Assembly: GCA_000023185.1 (NCBI GenBank)
Contig: CP001625.1
Span: 186,001 to 250,000, forward strand
Direction of reading: 5' to 3'
Length of the DNA stretch: 64,000 nt
DNA from: Rhizobium leguminosarum bv. trifolii WSM1325
GTDB taxonomy: Bacteria > Pseudomonadota > Alphaproteobacteria > Rhizobiales > Rhizobiaceae
The notes under the pieces were generated by a model. That model was not told the DNA's origin. It was given only the letters and a program-made list of their open reading frames with translations, and did not search any database. Positions 16,634 to 24,700 of this stretch are shown here, piece after piece. The translations under genes were made by a program, and so were the position numbers. Positions within the stretch are counted from its first letter, which is position 1. The number at the start of each line of letters is the position of its first letter.

Positions 16634-16658
16634 AACGCCGCGTCGTCATGATCGTTCC
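16634..16658 (-). promoter_or_regulatory. EcfG/RpoE2-type promoter of the DUF892 gene
   Basis: On the minus strand GGAAC (16658-16654), 16 bases, then CGTT (16637-16634): an exact match to the general-stress consensus. Predicted 5' leader is about 30 bases. Confidence 0.78.
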
Positions 16659-16829
16659 TCTCCGACATGCATCGGCGCTCCGTTGCCGGAGCGCCGTCTC
16701 TTTCCGGCCAAGGAAGAGAGGCCGATCAGCGATACTGCTAGTCCGACTTCAAGAGACGCCGGGCCGATCCGCTGGTATTTAACCACGCCGGACGATCGTT
16801 GTTCCCACAGACCTTGGCTTTCTCGCCAG

Positions 16830-17040
16830 CTTCGCGACGAAAGGAACTTGGTTGTCACGGAGACAATATTTTCATCAAGCCACCGTGCCGTCGCCTTCTC
16901 TTCAGCAAGGTTCGCCTCAAGGGCGCCAGTTGCTGCGCCGTGGCCGCCGGCTTCGGCGACAGTCAACAGCGACTTGTAAGCCGCCATTTCGAAATTCTCG
17001 CAGCGAAGTTCGCGAAAGAGGTCTTCAGGATTTCGCCGAC
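16830..17040 (-). pseudogene. Remnant of a second DUF892 ferritin-like gene
   Basis: The minus strand contains ENFEMAAYKSLLTVAEAGGH, then LEANLAEEKATARWLDENI, the C-terminal half of a DUF892 protein of a different subtype from its neighbour. Just upstream the preceding family segment (GEILKTSFANFA) is found in a different frame, so a one-base deletion lies near 17000. The N-terminal half is not recognisable between 17040 and 17345, a stretch in which I see nothing else. Tandem DUF892 genes are common in rhizobia, so this is probably a decayed paralogue. Confidence 0.65.
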
Positions 17041-17345
17041 GGCTATTGTATGGCCCATCGAGCCGCACCTCATATCGACACCGGCCCCACCTTTTGAGCA
17101 TGCGCGGGCTGTCTATCATCGGCGCGTCTTTAGCCTTCGTGCCGGTATCCTTCGTGTCGGTCTCGATCGGAGCGCCTACCAGGTCGACCCACCCGCACGT
17201 CCTCGCGCCAGACAGGATGTGGCTACAAAGCTGCGCTCAGTCGTGCGCGGTTCGTCATCATTCGTGCCATCGCATTTCTTCCTAGTCGGGTCGGGTCACC
17301 GGAGGATAGCTCTACTCCGCCGGCATGCGTCAAAGGGCATTTGCA

Positions 17346-17717
17346 CTAGCGAATCTTCTCAGTGCCACTGGGTGTCGTCACCATGGTCGGACCACCGCCG
17401 TTGCCTTGAGGCGTAGGATCGCGATCGGTAGCTTCGGGCGGCCGGCTACCGCCGCCAGCCGGGTTGTTGTCGAACGTTCCGGCGCCGTGAGGCTGGGCGT
17501 TGATTGGATCGGGGGCCGTCGATGCCGTGGATTTCGTGTCGGTGTCGATGCTTTCTCCCCAGATCTCGGCCGCCCCCCAGGCAGCCATCGCCAGCACGAG
17601 ACCACAGACGAGTACCGTAAGCACAGGCTTGCCGTATCGCCCCTGTCTCGCGTCTGTCGCGCTCTCGGTCACCTGCTCGGGCTGGCGCTGCGACTGGTGG
17701 TTCGAATTCGTCATCAT
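17346..17717 (-). CDS. Small single-pass membrane protein, Pro/Gly/Thr-rich
   Basis: 123 residues: a polar N-terminus rich in Gln, one transmembrane helix at about residues 31-50 (PVLTVLVCGLVLAMAAWGAA), then a disordered tail with AGGGSRPPEATDRDPTPQG. Not assignable to a named family. Starts at tandem ATG codons behind GGGAG. An EcfG-type promoter precedes it and it is divergent from the DUF4142 gene, so a role in envelope stress is likely. The longer open frame to 18239 is rejected because it crosses the divergent gene. Confidence 0.7.
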   Translation of the reverse strand: MMTNSNHQSQRQPEQVTESATDARQGRYGKPVLTVLVCGLVLAMAAWGAAEIWGESIDTDTKSTASTAPDPINAQPHGAGTFDNNPAGGGSRPPEATDRDPTPQGNGGGPTMVTTPSGTEKIR

Positions 17718-17743
17718 AAAACTCCCTAGGGTGAACCGCACCA

Positions 17744-17768
17744 AACCGCGGCCCGATGCGGAAGTTCC
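17744..17768 (-). promoter_or_regulatory. EcfG/RpoE2-type promoter of the small membrane protein gene
   Basis: Minus-strand GGAAC (17768-17764), 16-base spacer, GGTT (17747-17744). It lies 27 bases before the gene start and forms a divergent pair with the promoter at 17819-17843. Confidence 0.7.
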
Positions 17769-17818
17769 AAAACTTTTCGCCGAAGGGCAGCGCTGATCGC
17801 GGCTCGGCAAACATCTCC

Positions 17819-17843
17819 GGAACATTTGCCGTGCGCTGAGGTT
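17819..17843 (+). promoter_or_regulatory. EcfG/RpoE2-type promoter of the DUF4142 gene
   Basis: GGAAC at 17819-17823, 16-base spacer, GGTT at 17840-17843, with the gene start 30 bases further on. Matches the general-stress consensus except for G in place of C at the first -10 base. Confidence 0.7.
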
Positions 17844-17873
17844 GAGACGGCAATTCTTGTAATGGAGACATCG

Positions 17874-18371
17874 ATGAGAATCGTTCTCGCCTCTCTTCTG
17901 GTCTACTTGACTGGATTTTCCGCCACGGCAGCAGACGACGCTGTCAAGCAGCACGCAACCGACTTCGCGGCGAAGGCCGCCATGTCCAACATGTTCGAGA
18001 TCGAGGCCGCGAAGATCGAGATCGCGAGCGGAAAGGCTGATGACGCCAAACAGTTCGCGCATGACATGATCAGGGATCACGGCAAGGCCGGGCCTGTTCT
18101 GAATGATGCCGCGAAACACGACGGCATCGAACTGCCCGCCGATCTCAACGCAGAGTACACTGCGAAACTGGATGCCCTCCGGCAAAGCGACGCCGCCAAT
18201 CTCGATCAGGCCTATCTTTCCACTCAAGTGACCGCCCACGAAGAAGCCGTGAGCCTCTTCGACAGCTATTCAAAGCAGGGGCCGGACGGGCAACTCAAGC
18301 GGACGGCTGCAAAGATCCTGCCGGACCTTCGAATGCATTTGACGCGGATCCGCGGCCTCACCTCGAAATGA
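17874..18371 (+). CDS. DUF4142 periplasmic ferritin-like protein
   Basis: 165-residue exported protein. A signal peptide MRIVLASLLVYLTGFSATAA precedes a helical domain of the DUF4142 family (ferritin-like fold): DFAAKAAMSNMFEIEAAKIE, DDAKQFAHDMIRDHGKA, and YLSTQVTAHEEAVSLFDSY. ATG 17874 is chosen from GGAG six bases upstream; ATG 17862 is possible but would spoil the signal peptide. Function is unknown in the family, which is repeatedly stress-associated; the EcfG-like promoter supports that here. Confidence 0.87.
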   Translation: MRIVLASLLVYLTGFSATAADDAVKQHATDFAAKAAMSNMFEIEAAKIEIASGKADDAKQFAHDMIRDHGKAGPVLNDAAKHDGIELPADLNAEYTAKLDALRQSDAANLDQAYLSTQVTAHEEAVSLFDSYSKQGPDGQLKRTAAKILPDLRMHLTRIRGLTSK

Positions 18372-18465
18372 CGGCGGGAACGATCTGGCCGCCGGTTGTT
18401 CAGTCCCGTCCTGCCATTGTCAGAACAACGCCACTGCCGCGACCATTGCGAAGGCTGAAGCCACG

Positions 18466-18490
18466 CCCGGCCCGCTTTGGAGGGGCCGGG
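18466..18490. other. GC-rich hairpin
   Basis: CCCGGCCC (18466-18473) pairs with GGGCCGGG (18483-18490) across a nine-base loop. No T tract follows. It may end the DUF4142 transcript or belong to an unannotated RNA; an orphan GGAAC-N17-GGTT begins within it at 18489. Confidence 0.4.
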
Positions 18491-18576
18491 AACGCTGCGA
18501 CATAGCGGGTGGTTAGCAACGACGCGGGCTTCCTTTGGACACGCCCATGTGCGCGGCGTGCGTGGTGCTATCCTCG

Positions 18577-19191
18577 TTAAGTAGACCTCAGCCGGAACTT
18601 TCGCACTCTTGCATTTGATCCGCAGGTTTTATCCGAGCACCATCGCCTGTGACCGCCGCGAGACTGGTCCAGGAAAAGCCAGCCGCAATTTCGACCTTGG
18701 CACGCGCGCACAGGACGGCGTTCGTCTCGCGACGTCAGCAACCCGGCAGCCAACAGGGCGATACGATTGCTGATCGCATCCAAGTCCTTGGCGTCCGAGC
18801 GACGCCATTCTATGGTGCCTCCAACCTGGCCCAATGTTTGTTGCGACAGGCCACGTCTGGCCATGTCGGCGACAAGCTTGAGATCATTCGAACTAATTTG
18901 GCTTTCATCAAACTCGGACAGGAACAGTCGGCATAGGGCCTCACGCAGGGCCTTTGCTTGGCCGAGTTCTTTTTCGGCGTCCGACCTGGATCTGTTAGCC
19001 CTGACCAGCAAGGCGTCGCGTTCCTTGTCGTCGATCACATCGAGACGATGGGCCCACGCCACGAGGTCGTCGTAGCTATTCAGGAAATCCGGCCCCCAAC
19101 GTCCACCGCGACTATCGACCGTGTTGACGAAGTCGAGTGCCGGATGACCGCCAAGAAGGCTGATGTCATCGATCGTCTTTTGCGTGTCCAT
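18577..19191 (-). CDS. CGNR zinc-finger / ABATE-domain transcriptional regulator
   Basis: 204-residue putative repressor. The N-terminal ABATE (DUF1470) domain starts LLGGHPALDFVNTVDSRGG, and the C-terminal CGNR zinc finger reads VRACQGRNCGWLFLD then HRRWCSDKTCGSNARV, with four cysteines in the expected pattern. Family members are stress-associated regulators. The gene is divergent from the EamA exporter, and the intergenic DNA contains two strong palindromes, so it probably controls that exporter and itself. No clear Shine-Dalgarno is visible; a palindrome begins 10 bases from the start codon and could occlude it. Confidence 0.88.
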   Translation of the reverse strand: MDTQKTIDDISLLGGHPALDFVNTVDSRGGRWGPDFLNSYDDLVAWAHRLDVIDDKERDALLVRANRSRSDAEKELGQAKALREALCRLFLSEFDESQISSNDLKLVADMARRGLSQQTLGQVGGTIEWRRSDAKDLDAISNRIALLAAGLLTSRDERRPVRACQGRNCGWLFLDQSRGGHRRWCSDKTCGSNARVRKFRLRST

Positions 19192-19200
19192 GACGTGAAT

Positions 19201-19218
19201 ATCGTTCCGCGGAACGAT
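19201..19218. promoter_or_regulatory. 18-bp perfect palindrome (candidate operator)
   Basis: ATCGTTCCGCGGAACGAT is identical to its own reverse complement. It lies ten bases upstream of the CGNR regulator start, where binding would block its expression. It contains GGAAC but no matching -10 element was found at the EcfG spacing. Function inferred. Confidence 0.55.
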
Positions 19219-19233
19219 TTGAACAAGAGCGGG

Positions 19234-19267
19234 TTGTAACGAGATAAATTAATTTTACTCGTTACAA
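19234..19267. promoter_or_regulatory. Inverted repeat between CGNR regulator and EamA exporter
   Basis: TTGTAACGAG (19234-19243) and CTCGTTACAA (19258-19267) are perfect 10-base arms around a 14-base AT-only spacer. The site ends 15 bases before the exporter start. It fits a dimeric regulator bridging about two helical turns, most simply the neighbouring CGNR protein. Confidence 0.62.
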
Positions 19268-19282
19268 TGATCGGAGCCCCTC

Positions 19283-20329
19283 ATGCTCGCCGACGTCAAC
19301 AAAAATCACCTGCGTTTTCTCATGCTGTGCATGATCTGGGGGAGCACCTGGATCGGAACGAAGGCGGGCATCGAGGCCGTTCCGCCTCTCCTGTTCGCCG
19401 GCACCCGTTTCACCGCGGCCGGCATTTTGCTTCTTCTCTACACGCTGGCCAAAGGCGAGACTGCTCGCTTCAAGGTGCAAGACGGCTTTCGCTTCGCCGT
19501 CGTCAGCATCCTGATGATCACGCTCTGCTACGGCCCTCTGTTCTGGGGCATGCAATATATCGATTCCGGGACTGCCGCCGTTCTGGAAATGTCGCTTACC
19601 CCCATCGCGCTCCTGGTGTTTGCTCTTCTGCTGAACGAAGAGAAGTTGGATGGCCGTCGCATCCTTGCGATCGTTCTGGGGGTCTGTGGACTGGTCGTCC
19701 TGTTCTGGCCGGCCTCCGCCCAAGTAAGTCCACCGGCTCCCGAAGCCTTCCCAGGCGCGAGCCTATGGGGAGGATTGGCGGTTGCATCAGCGGCCTTCAC
19801 CTATGGCTACGGCTCGGTGCTGGCCCGTCCACTTCTGCGCACCTATCCGGCCTTGTTCGTTTCAGGTGTGACGACCTTGGTCGGAGGCATCGTGCTGCTG
19901 ATTGCAGCGCTGGCTTTCGAACCGGGGGCAGTTTCCGCCCTCGCGGGCGACTGGGGCACGGTGGCCTGGCTCGGCTGGTTCTTCCTTGTGATCTTCGGCT
20001 CGCTGATCGGCTACACGACCTTCATGCGCCTTTTGCGGGATATCGGCGCATCTCGCGCAGGCAGCTACGCCTTCGTGTCACCGGTGATCGCCGTCGTCCT
20101 TGGCGCCGCAGTCTTCGCCGAGCAGATCACCGCAATGGATGTGATTGGCATCGTCGTGATGCTGAGTGGCGCCTATCTTGCCATGTCAGGAGTGCCGGCG
20201 ACCGACGCAACCGTCCTCGAAAGTAAACCCGATCGGAAACGGCCCCACGAAGATACCGACAACGTCCCCAAATGCCAACTCCGCGCGTTGACCAAACAAA
20301 TTCAGCAATGCCGAGGGCGACTACGGTGA
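19283..20329 (+). CDS. EamA/DMT-family exporter
   Basis: 348-residue inner-membrane drug/metabolite transporter with two EamA repeats and about ten hydrophobic helices. It starts LRFLMLCMIWGSTWIGTKAG (typical EamA opening) and its second repeat contains PLLRTYPALFVSGVTTLVGG and YTTFMRLLRDIGASRAGSYA, followed by FVSPVIAVVLGAAVFAEQ. The last ~40 residues after MLSGAYLAMSG are polar, unlike the family, which usually ends near there; the natural stop may have been lost by a frameshift. Divergent from the CGNR regulator. Likely exports an amino acid or toxic metabolite. Confidence 0.85.
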   Translation: MLADVNKNHLRFLMLCMIWGSTWIGTKAGIEAVPPLLFAGTRFTAAGILLLLYTLAKGETARFKVQDGFRFAVVSILMITLCYGPLFWGMQYIDSGTAAVLEMSLTPIALLVFALLLNEEKLDGRRILAIVLGVCGLVVLFWPASAQVSPPAPEAFPGASLWGGLAVASAAFTYGYGSVLARPLLRTYPALFVSGVTTLVGGIVLLIAALAFEPGAVSALAGDWGTVAWLGWFFLVIFGSLIGYTTFMRLLRDIGASRAGSYAFVSPVIAVVLGAAVFAEQITAMDVIGIVVMLSGAYLAMSGVPATDATVLESKPDRKRPHEDTDNVPKCQLRALTKQIQQCRGRLR

Positions 20330-20359
20330 GGCTGGAAAAAATTGCTCCGGGCGGAGTCG

Positions 20360-20384
20360 GGAACAAAGCCGTCCACTCAAGGTT
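20360..20384 (+). promoter_or_regulatory. EcfG/RpoE2-type promoter of the three-gene envelope operon
   Basis: GGAAC (20360-20364), 16 bases, GGTT (20381-20384). It lies 44 bases before the GTG start at 20429 and downstream of ATG 20342, which rules that ATG out as the start. Confidence 0.7.
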
Positions 20385-20428
20385 CGTGGGTGCGGCAATC
20401 GCCGCTGGTTCAGTCATGGGAGGCTTCA

Positions 20429-20998
20429 GTGTCAAACGAATTCACAGAAATGGATGGCAGGCCACGGCCATCATCCGAGACATCACTACAATCTAAAGAT
20501 GCAATGTCGTCACCGCAACCTTCCGCGTCACTCGCGGGATTGAAGGAAAAGTTGGCTGATGACGTGACCGCCGCCAAGAACACCATAAAAGAAGGCGCCG
20601 ATACCGCGGTCGAGAAGGTCAAAGAGGTGGTTTCCGATCAAACGACCTTCGCCGCCCGCCAGGTTGGCGGCGTGGCAAAGGCGCTTGAGAAAGTTGGCGC
20701 TGAACTTGAAGCATCCGATCAACCGGAGGTCGGACGCTATGCCAAGCAGATCGGACGAAGCTTCCAAGGCTTCGCGACCCAGATGCAGGGCAAAGACATC
20801 GGCGAAATCGCGGCCATGGCTGAGGAATTCGGCCGCAAGCAGCCGCTAGCGTTTCTTGGCATTGCAGCACTTGCGGGATTGAGCGCAAGCAGATTTTTGA
20901 CGGCTTCCGCCAAGCGAGCGCCATCACAAGCAAAGAGGCGGACATCCCCGGCGACGCCTACGGGATCATCTACGACGGGAGGCTACACCAATGGCTAA
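20429..20998 (+). CDS. Nutrient-deprivation-induced-type protein with YqjD-like helix and C-terminal anchor
   Basis: 189 residues from GTG at 20429, chosen for GGGAGG five bases upstream. The middle is a long amphipathic helix (LKEKLADDVTAAKNTIKEGA, DTAVEKVKEVVSDQTTFAAR) reminiscent of ElaB/YqjD ribosome-associated proteins. A hydrophobic segment PLAFLGIAALAGLSASRFLT near the C-terminus is followed by a basic Ser/Thr-rich tail. Similar rhizobial genes are annotated as nutrient-deprivation-induced and precede a holin-superfamily gene and a DUF3618 gene, as here. It overlaps the next gene by eight bases. Function not known. Confidence 0.75.
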   Translation: MSNEFTEMDGRPRPSSETSLQSKDAMSSPQPSASLAGLKEKLADDVTAAKNTIKEGADTAVEKVKEVVSDQTTFAARQVGGVAKALEKVGAELEASDQPEVGRYAKQIGRSFQGFATQMQGKDIGEIAAMAEEFGRKQPLAFLGIAALAGLSASRFLTASAKRAPSQAKRRTSPATPTGSSTTGGYTNG

Positions 20999-21407
20999 AT
21001 CTCCCGAGACTGCTCCCCTTTCAGAACTGATTGGCGGTCTCGTCGCCGATGTCACGGGACTGTTGCGCAAGGAAATCGATCTCGCGAAGACCGAGGTGTC
21101 CGAAAAGTTCTCGCAAGCGCTCAACGGCGTAGAAGTGGTCATGTTCGGCCTTGTCCTGGCGGTGGGGGCCGTGGGCGTCCTGCTGAGCGCCCTGGTTGCC
21201 GGGGTTGCGGCCTTCCTGGTCACTCAGGGTTTGACCGAAACAAGCGCCGGTGCGCTCGCCTCCCTTATCGTCGGCGTGTTCATCGCCCTCATCGCGTGGG
21301 CGATGGTCTCTCGAGGCCTCACCGCACTTCGTCGAAGCAACATGAAACTGGATCGAACCGCGACCTCGCTTCGCCGCGACGTCGACGTTGTGAAGGAAAA
21401 GATCTGA
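20991..21407 (+). CDS. Phage holin-superfamily (DUF1469-like) membrane protein
   Basis: 138 residues. An amphipathic N-terminus (LSELIGGLVADVTGLLRKEI, DLAKTEVSEKFSQ) is followed by two transmembrane helices (about residues 48-72 and 80-103) and a charged tail RSNMKLDRTATSLRRDVDVV. This is the PhhA/YqjE-like pattern of the putative actinobacterial holin-X family; no evidence links it to a phage. Middle gene of the three-gene operon; its stop overlaps the next start (TGATG). Probably part of an envelope stress complex with its neighbours. Confidence 0.82.
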   Translation: MAKSPETAPLSELIGGLVADVTGLLRKEIDLAKTEVSEKFSQALNGVEVVMFGLVLAVGAVGVLLSALVAGVAAFLVTQGLTETSAGALASLIVGVFIALIAWAMVSRGLTALRRSNMKLDRTATSLRRDVDVVKEKI

Positions 21408-22405
21408 TGGAAACTTCAACCGAAAAAACATCCGCCGATCTTCAGCGAGAGATCGATCGGGATCGCCAGCGCATTGGAGATCGCATCGACGCCATTCAAG
21501 AACGGATGTCGCCAGGCCAGTTGGTCGATGAGGTCCTTGCCTACGCAAAGGGCAGCGGCGGGGGAGAGTATGTTAGCAACCTCGGCCAAGCGCTGAAGGC
21601 AAATCCACTGCCCGTCGCATTGATGGGTGTGAGCCTTGCGTGGCTCATGGCCAAGGGGACCCCCGCAAGCCCCGCTGCCAGCCATCAGCCCGAACCTGAG
21701 TATCCGCTATATCCGGCGAGCGGCACGGTCCGTCGTCTTGGCCCACCCGAGACCCAGAACGGATCCCGCTACAGTCACTTCGCAGACAGCTCTGGCAAGA
21801 GGCTTAAGGCACTGACCGATGAAAGCGGACACCGTGCGGGTCACTTCGTCGATGAAGCAGGTAAGACTTATCGCGGGTTCGCGGATGCCACCGGCAGACA
21901 CGTCGATCAGATCACCGACGAGACGGGTGCGATGTTCGACGCGGCGACTGGCTGGGCGGCGGAGAGATGGGAGCAGGCAAAAAGCGCCGCAAGCGGGATG
22001 AGTGCGCGTGCGTCCGCGGCCGCGAGCTCGCTGTCTACCCAATCGTCTTCAGCGGCGACAAGTCTCCAAGAGCAAACCAGCAAGCTCAACGAGATAATCC
22101 TCACGCAGTTCCGCGATCAGCCGCTGGTTGGGGGCGCTCTGGCTTTCGCCGTCGGAGCCGCTATCGGCGCAGCGTTGCCGCACACCGACACTGAAGACGA
22201 GGTGTTCGGCGAGGCTTCCGATGCGACCACAGACAAGCTCAGCGCTCAAGCCCTCGACGTTGTCGACCAAGGCAAAGAGGTGGCGACGGAGGTCTACGAA
22301 GAGGCCGCTTCGATCGCCTCAGATGCCCACGATGCCGTTAAGGAGCGTGTCGTAACCAAGGTCGATGCACTGAAGCCAGGTCCGCAGGGCGGTCAAGCGA
22401 ATTAA
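21407..22405 (+). CDS. DUF3618-domain membrane-associated protein
   Basis: 332 residues. The N-terminal DUF3618 motif reads SADLQREIDRDRQRIGDRID followed by AIQERMSPGQLVDEVL. A short hydrophobic stretch (NPLPVALMGVSLAWLMAKG) follows. The middle carries repeated Gly-His-Phe/Asp units (SGHRAGHFVDEAGKTYRGFA, then DATGRHVDQITDETGAMFD), then a Ser/Ala-rich linker, a second hydrophobic segment (QPLVGGALAFAVGAAIGAAL), and an acidic helical tail. The layout suggests a two-anchor envelope protein. Last gene of the EcfG-promoted operon. Molecular role unknown. Confidence 0.82.
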   Translation: METSTEKTSADLQREIDRDRQRIGDRIDAIQERMSPGQLVDEVLAYAKGSGGGEYVSNLGQALKANPLPVALMGVSLAWLMAKGTPASPAASHQPEPEYPLYPASGTVRRLGPPETQNGSRYSHFADSSGKRLKALTDESGHRAGHFVDEAGKTYRGFADATGRHVDQITDETGAMFDAATGWAAERWEQAKSAASGMSARASAAASSLSTQSSSAATSLQEQTSKLNEIILTQFRDQPLVGGALAFAVGAAIGAALPHTDTEDEVFGEASDATTDKLSAQALDVVDQGKEVATEVYEEAASIASDAHDAVKERVVTKVDALKPGPQGGQAN

Positions 22406-22559
22406 CAGTGGATCAGCGAGGGCACGAATCCGCTGCAGTCACAACTCGTCGGCGCATGTGTGCCGACGCCATGCCATTTGGTGGCAAGCGGCCTCTAATC
22501 TCGAAGGAAGGAACGTGGCATGTCTGCGACGAAAATCCCCCTCACCGACTTCATGATCT

Positions 22560-23215
22560 GGCTCTTCACGACCTAGCCCGCCACGCAATGGCCGGATGGC
22601 TGTCGTAGGCGGAGTCGAAATGGATTGCGCCCGCGAGATGCGCCGCGATCCTGTCCTGGAAGTCGAAGATGTCCTCAGTCGCGCCATCATAGCGCTCGGG
22701 CCAAAGCTGGGTCCGTATCTCGGCATCGACCAGTCGCACGCAGATACGCAGCCGATCCCTTCCCCGGCGAACCGTCCCTTCGACCACGCGTAAGTCGTCG
22801 AGATGTTCGCGTGCCGATCCGTATAGGCAGATACCTGACGAGGCGGCCAGGCGCACCGCGATGTTGACGCCATCGCCTAGCGAATGGTCGCCACAACCAC
22901 GTCACCAAGATTAACGCCGATGCGAGATTTCAAGCGCCGATCGATCGGGAGGTCTTGCGAGAGGCTGACAACGCCGCGCTGGACTCCAATCGCGCACCGG
23001 ACCGCCTGGACAGCGCTCGGAACTCCGCGACAAGGCCGTCACTCGTGCTGCCCGAAGATACGGCCACCGTGCTCGCGCACCAACTCGGCAATCCGACCGT
23101 GGCACAAATTGAGTGCACGGACCGTGCCCTCCTCGTCCAGCGCCCTGAGGCGGCTGAAGCCGGCGACATCGGTGGGAAGGATGGCTGCAAGCTCCCGATC
23201 CACAGGTGGTCACGC
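22560..23215 (-). pseudogene. Decayed class III adenylate/guanylate cyclase gene
   Basis: Reading minus, family segments appear in order but in different frames: the N-terminal cyclase segment with LAAILPTDVAGFSRLRALDE and LCHGRIAELVREHGGRI, then SRIGVNLGDVVV, then VRLVDAEIRTQLWPERYDGA followed by TEDIFDFQDRIAAHLAGAI from the regulatory TPR/TolB-like region. Internal stops and at least three frameshifts separate the pieces, and most of the C-terminal region is missing. Rhizobia carry many such cyclases, so this is a dead paralogue. The flanks 22406-22560 and 23216-23386 show nothing else. Confidence 0.72.
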
Positions 23216-23386
23216 CTTCGTAGCCGTACCGTCTCTGAGCCGGAGGGTCGACAGGCGAAGATGCGAAATTGGAAGCCGGCCGGGTTGACCGGTGATCCTT
23301 ATCCACCAGATGACGACGTGAACGTTCCGAGGCATTCTCATTTCCCGGATTTCTGTTATTGTCCACGAGTCAGTGGAGTAGGCGTG

Positions 23387-23614
23387 ATGGTTGCAGCAAG
23401 TTTGGTACCGGGTGCGTTTTACTGGGCGAAATCCTCGAAGTACTTCGATGGACGAACGACGGTCGTTCAGGTCTCTACGGTCTTCGGCAAGGATCCGGAC
23501 TACTGGACGTTGGCGCTGCTGGGAACAGATCAGCACGCCATGCCGACGGAATTCGAGATCATCGCTCCCGCGGAGTTCCCAGGAGAGTACCCTATCCGTC
23601 AAGCCGCCGAGTGA
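23387..23614 (+). CDS. Small hypothetical protein
   Basis: 75 residues (begins MVAASLVPGAFYWAKSSKYF, ends in AEFPGEYPIRQAAE). Not recognised. The start is supported by GGAG eight bases upstream, and the composition is balanced, unlike neighbouring spurious frames. No signal peptide or membrane segment. It lies alone between a decayed cyclase and a gene-poor stretch, so it could be functional or a relic. Confidence 0.45.
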   Translation: MVAASLVPGAFYWAKSSKYFDGRTTVVQVSTVFGKDPDYWTLALLGTDQHAMPTEFEIIAPAEFPGEYPIRQAAE

Positions 23615-24454
23615 ACCGTTCATCTGGCTTTACAAAGCCGACGGCGATCACCCTTTTTGCATATTCATACCGACAATTGGGCTTTCGTATATCGAACACG
23701 ACGACCAACCCGTTCGGAGTCCAGTCGATGGAGAATCTTGCTGCCATAACCGTTGGAACTTGCGAGAATTCGACGACGGCTGAAGTCCACGCTCGGCTAA
23801 CCATCGGCGAGGACGGACGACCTGCTCTTCCAGAAGACAGTCCGTCGTGTCGTTCCCGTCGAGCCGGCCGCCTCCCGATCATGCCCGCGATGGGTTCGCC
23901 CGGCTTTAGCGCACGCTCGGAACCTGTTTTCGCATCTCCAGGCCCGCCGCTCCCGCGGTACGACGTCGATGCTGAACCTGTATATGATCGACGGCGGAGC
24001 ATCTGTTGTCTACGACCGTCAGCCGGTCGCCGAATACCCGGGCGCGTGGACCGTAGCGATGTCGCCGAGATGATCCTCGTCGACGGGCACGAGCGGCCGT
24101 ACTTGTCTAGGCTCGGGATAGTTGACCCGTCGAGGCTGGAGGATGGTATCTGACGAAGGAGAAGCCGTTCTTGGAGACGCCGGACGCGCTACATCGTCGT
24201 GAGGGGCCGCCTTTGGAGGAAGGCGGATCCGAACCTGCCTTAAGCGGAGCGGAAGCGCCTGGCGAGCGCGACGCTTATGCGCAGTGGTACCGACGTCAGA
24301 CAGGTGATGATTGACCAGACCCCGCGCCCTGCCGTCGTCAAACTTCTCTTCATAAGCCTGCGGACTGGTGGTTGCCGCCCATTGCGCGAGACCCCGCGAT
24401 TGGAATATTGGCGCTCCGCTCTAACTTGATATCGACGCCAAGGAGGACAACTGC
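23615..24454. other. Gene-poor stretch
   Basis: No complete gene is convincing. Two short plus-strand segments have protein-like composition (around 23950-24055, including LYMIDGGASVVYDRQPVAEY, and 24150-24314, ending DAYAQWYRRQTGDD) but neither has a supported start or known family. They may be remnants of accessory genes. Confidence 0.4.
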
Positions 24455-24700
24455 ATGGCCACTATCACTTACCACGTCGGCGAGCATGACGGCGGCTACG
24501 GCTACCGTTTGGGGGACGTCTGGTCGGAGACCTATCCGGATCACGATAGCGCGCTCGCCGCCGCCAAATCTGCGGCCCAGCGTCAGCATATTGAAGGCCG
24601 CGATGCCGAAATCTCCTATCAACTCGCCGATGGTCGGTGGCAGACGGAACATGCCGATGGCGGCGACCGTCCGGATACGGAAGTCGTCGACGACGAATAG
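24455..24700 (+). CDS. DUF2188-like small protein
   Basis: 81 residues: ITYHVGEHDGGYGYRLGDVW, then YPDHDSALAAAKSAAQRQ, then YQLADGRWQTEHADG. The pattern of a beta-strand with Gly/Tyr, a helix of alternating Ala, and a second strand resembles DUF2188, small stress-associated proteins of about 80 residues. AAGGAGGA before the ATG is a strong ribosome site. Acidic C-terminus (VVDDE). Function unknown. Confidence 0.75.
   Translation: MATITYHVGEHDGGYGYRLGDVWSETYPDHDSALAAAKSAAQRQHIEGRDAEISYQLADGRWQTEHADGGDRPDTEVVDDE

Noticed and set aside
17346..18239. 297-residue minus-strand frame
   Set aside because: It crosses the DUF4142 gene and both stress promoters; only the part from 17717 has a ribosome site and sensible composition.
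18489..18514. GGAAC-N17-GGTT on the plus strand
   Set aside because: It points into the 3' end of an opposite-strand gene with no plus-strand gene behind it; about this many chance matches are expected.
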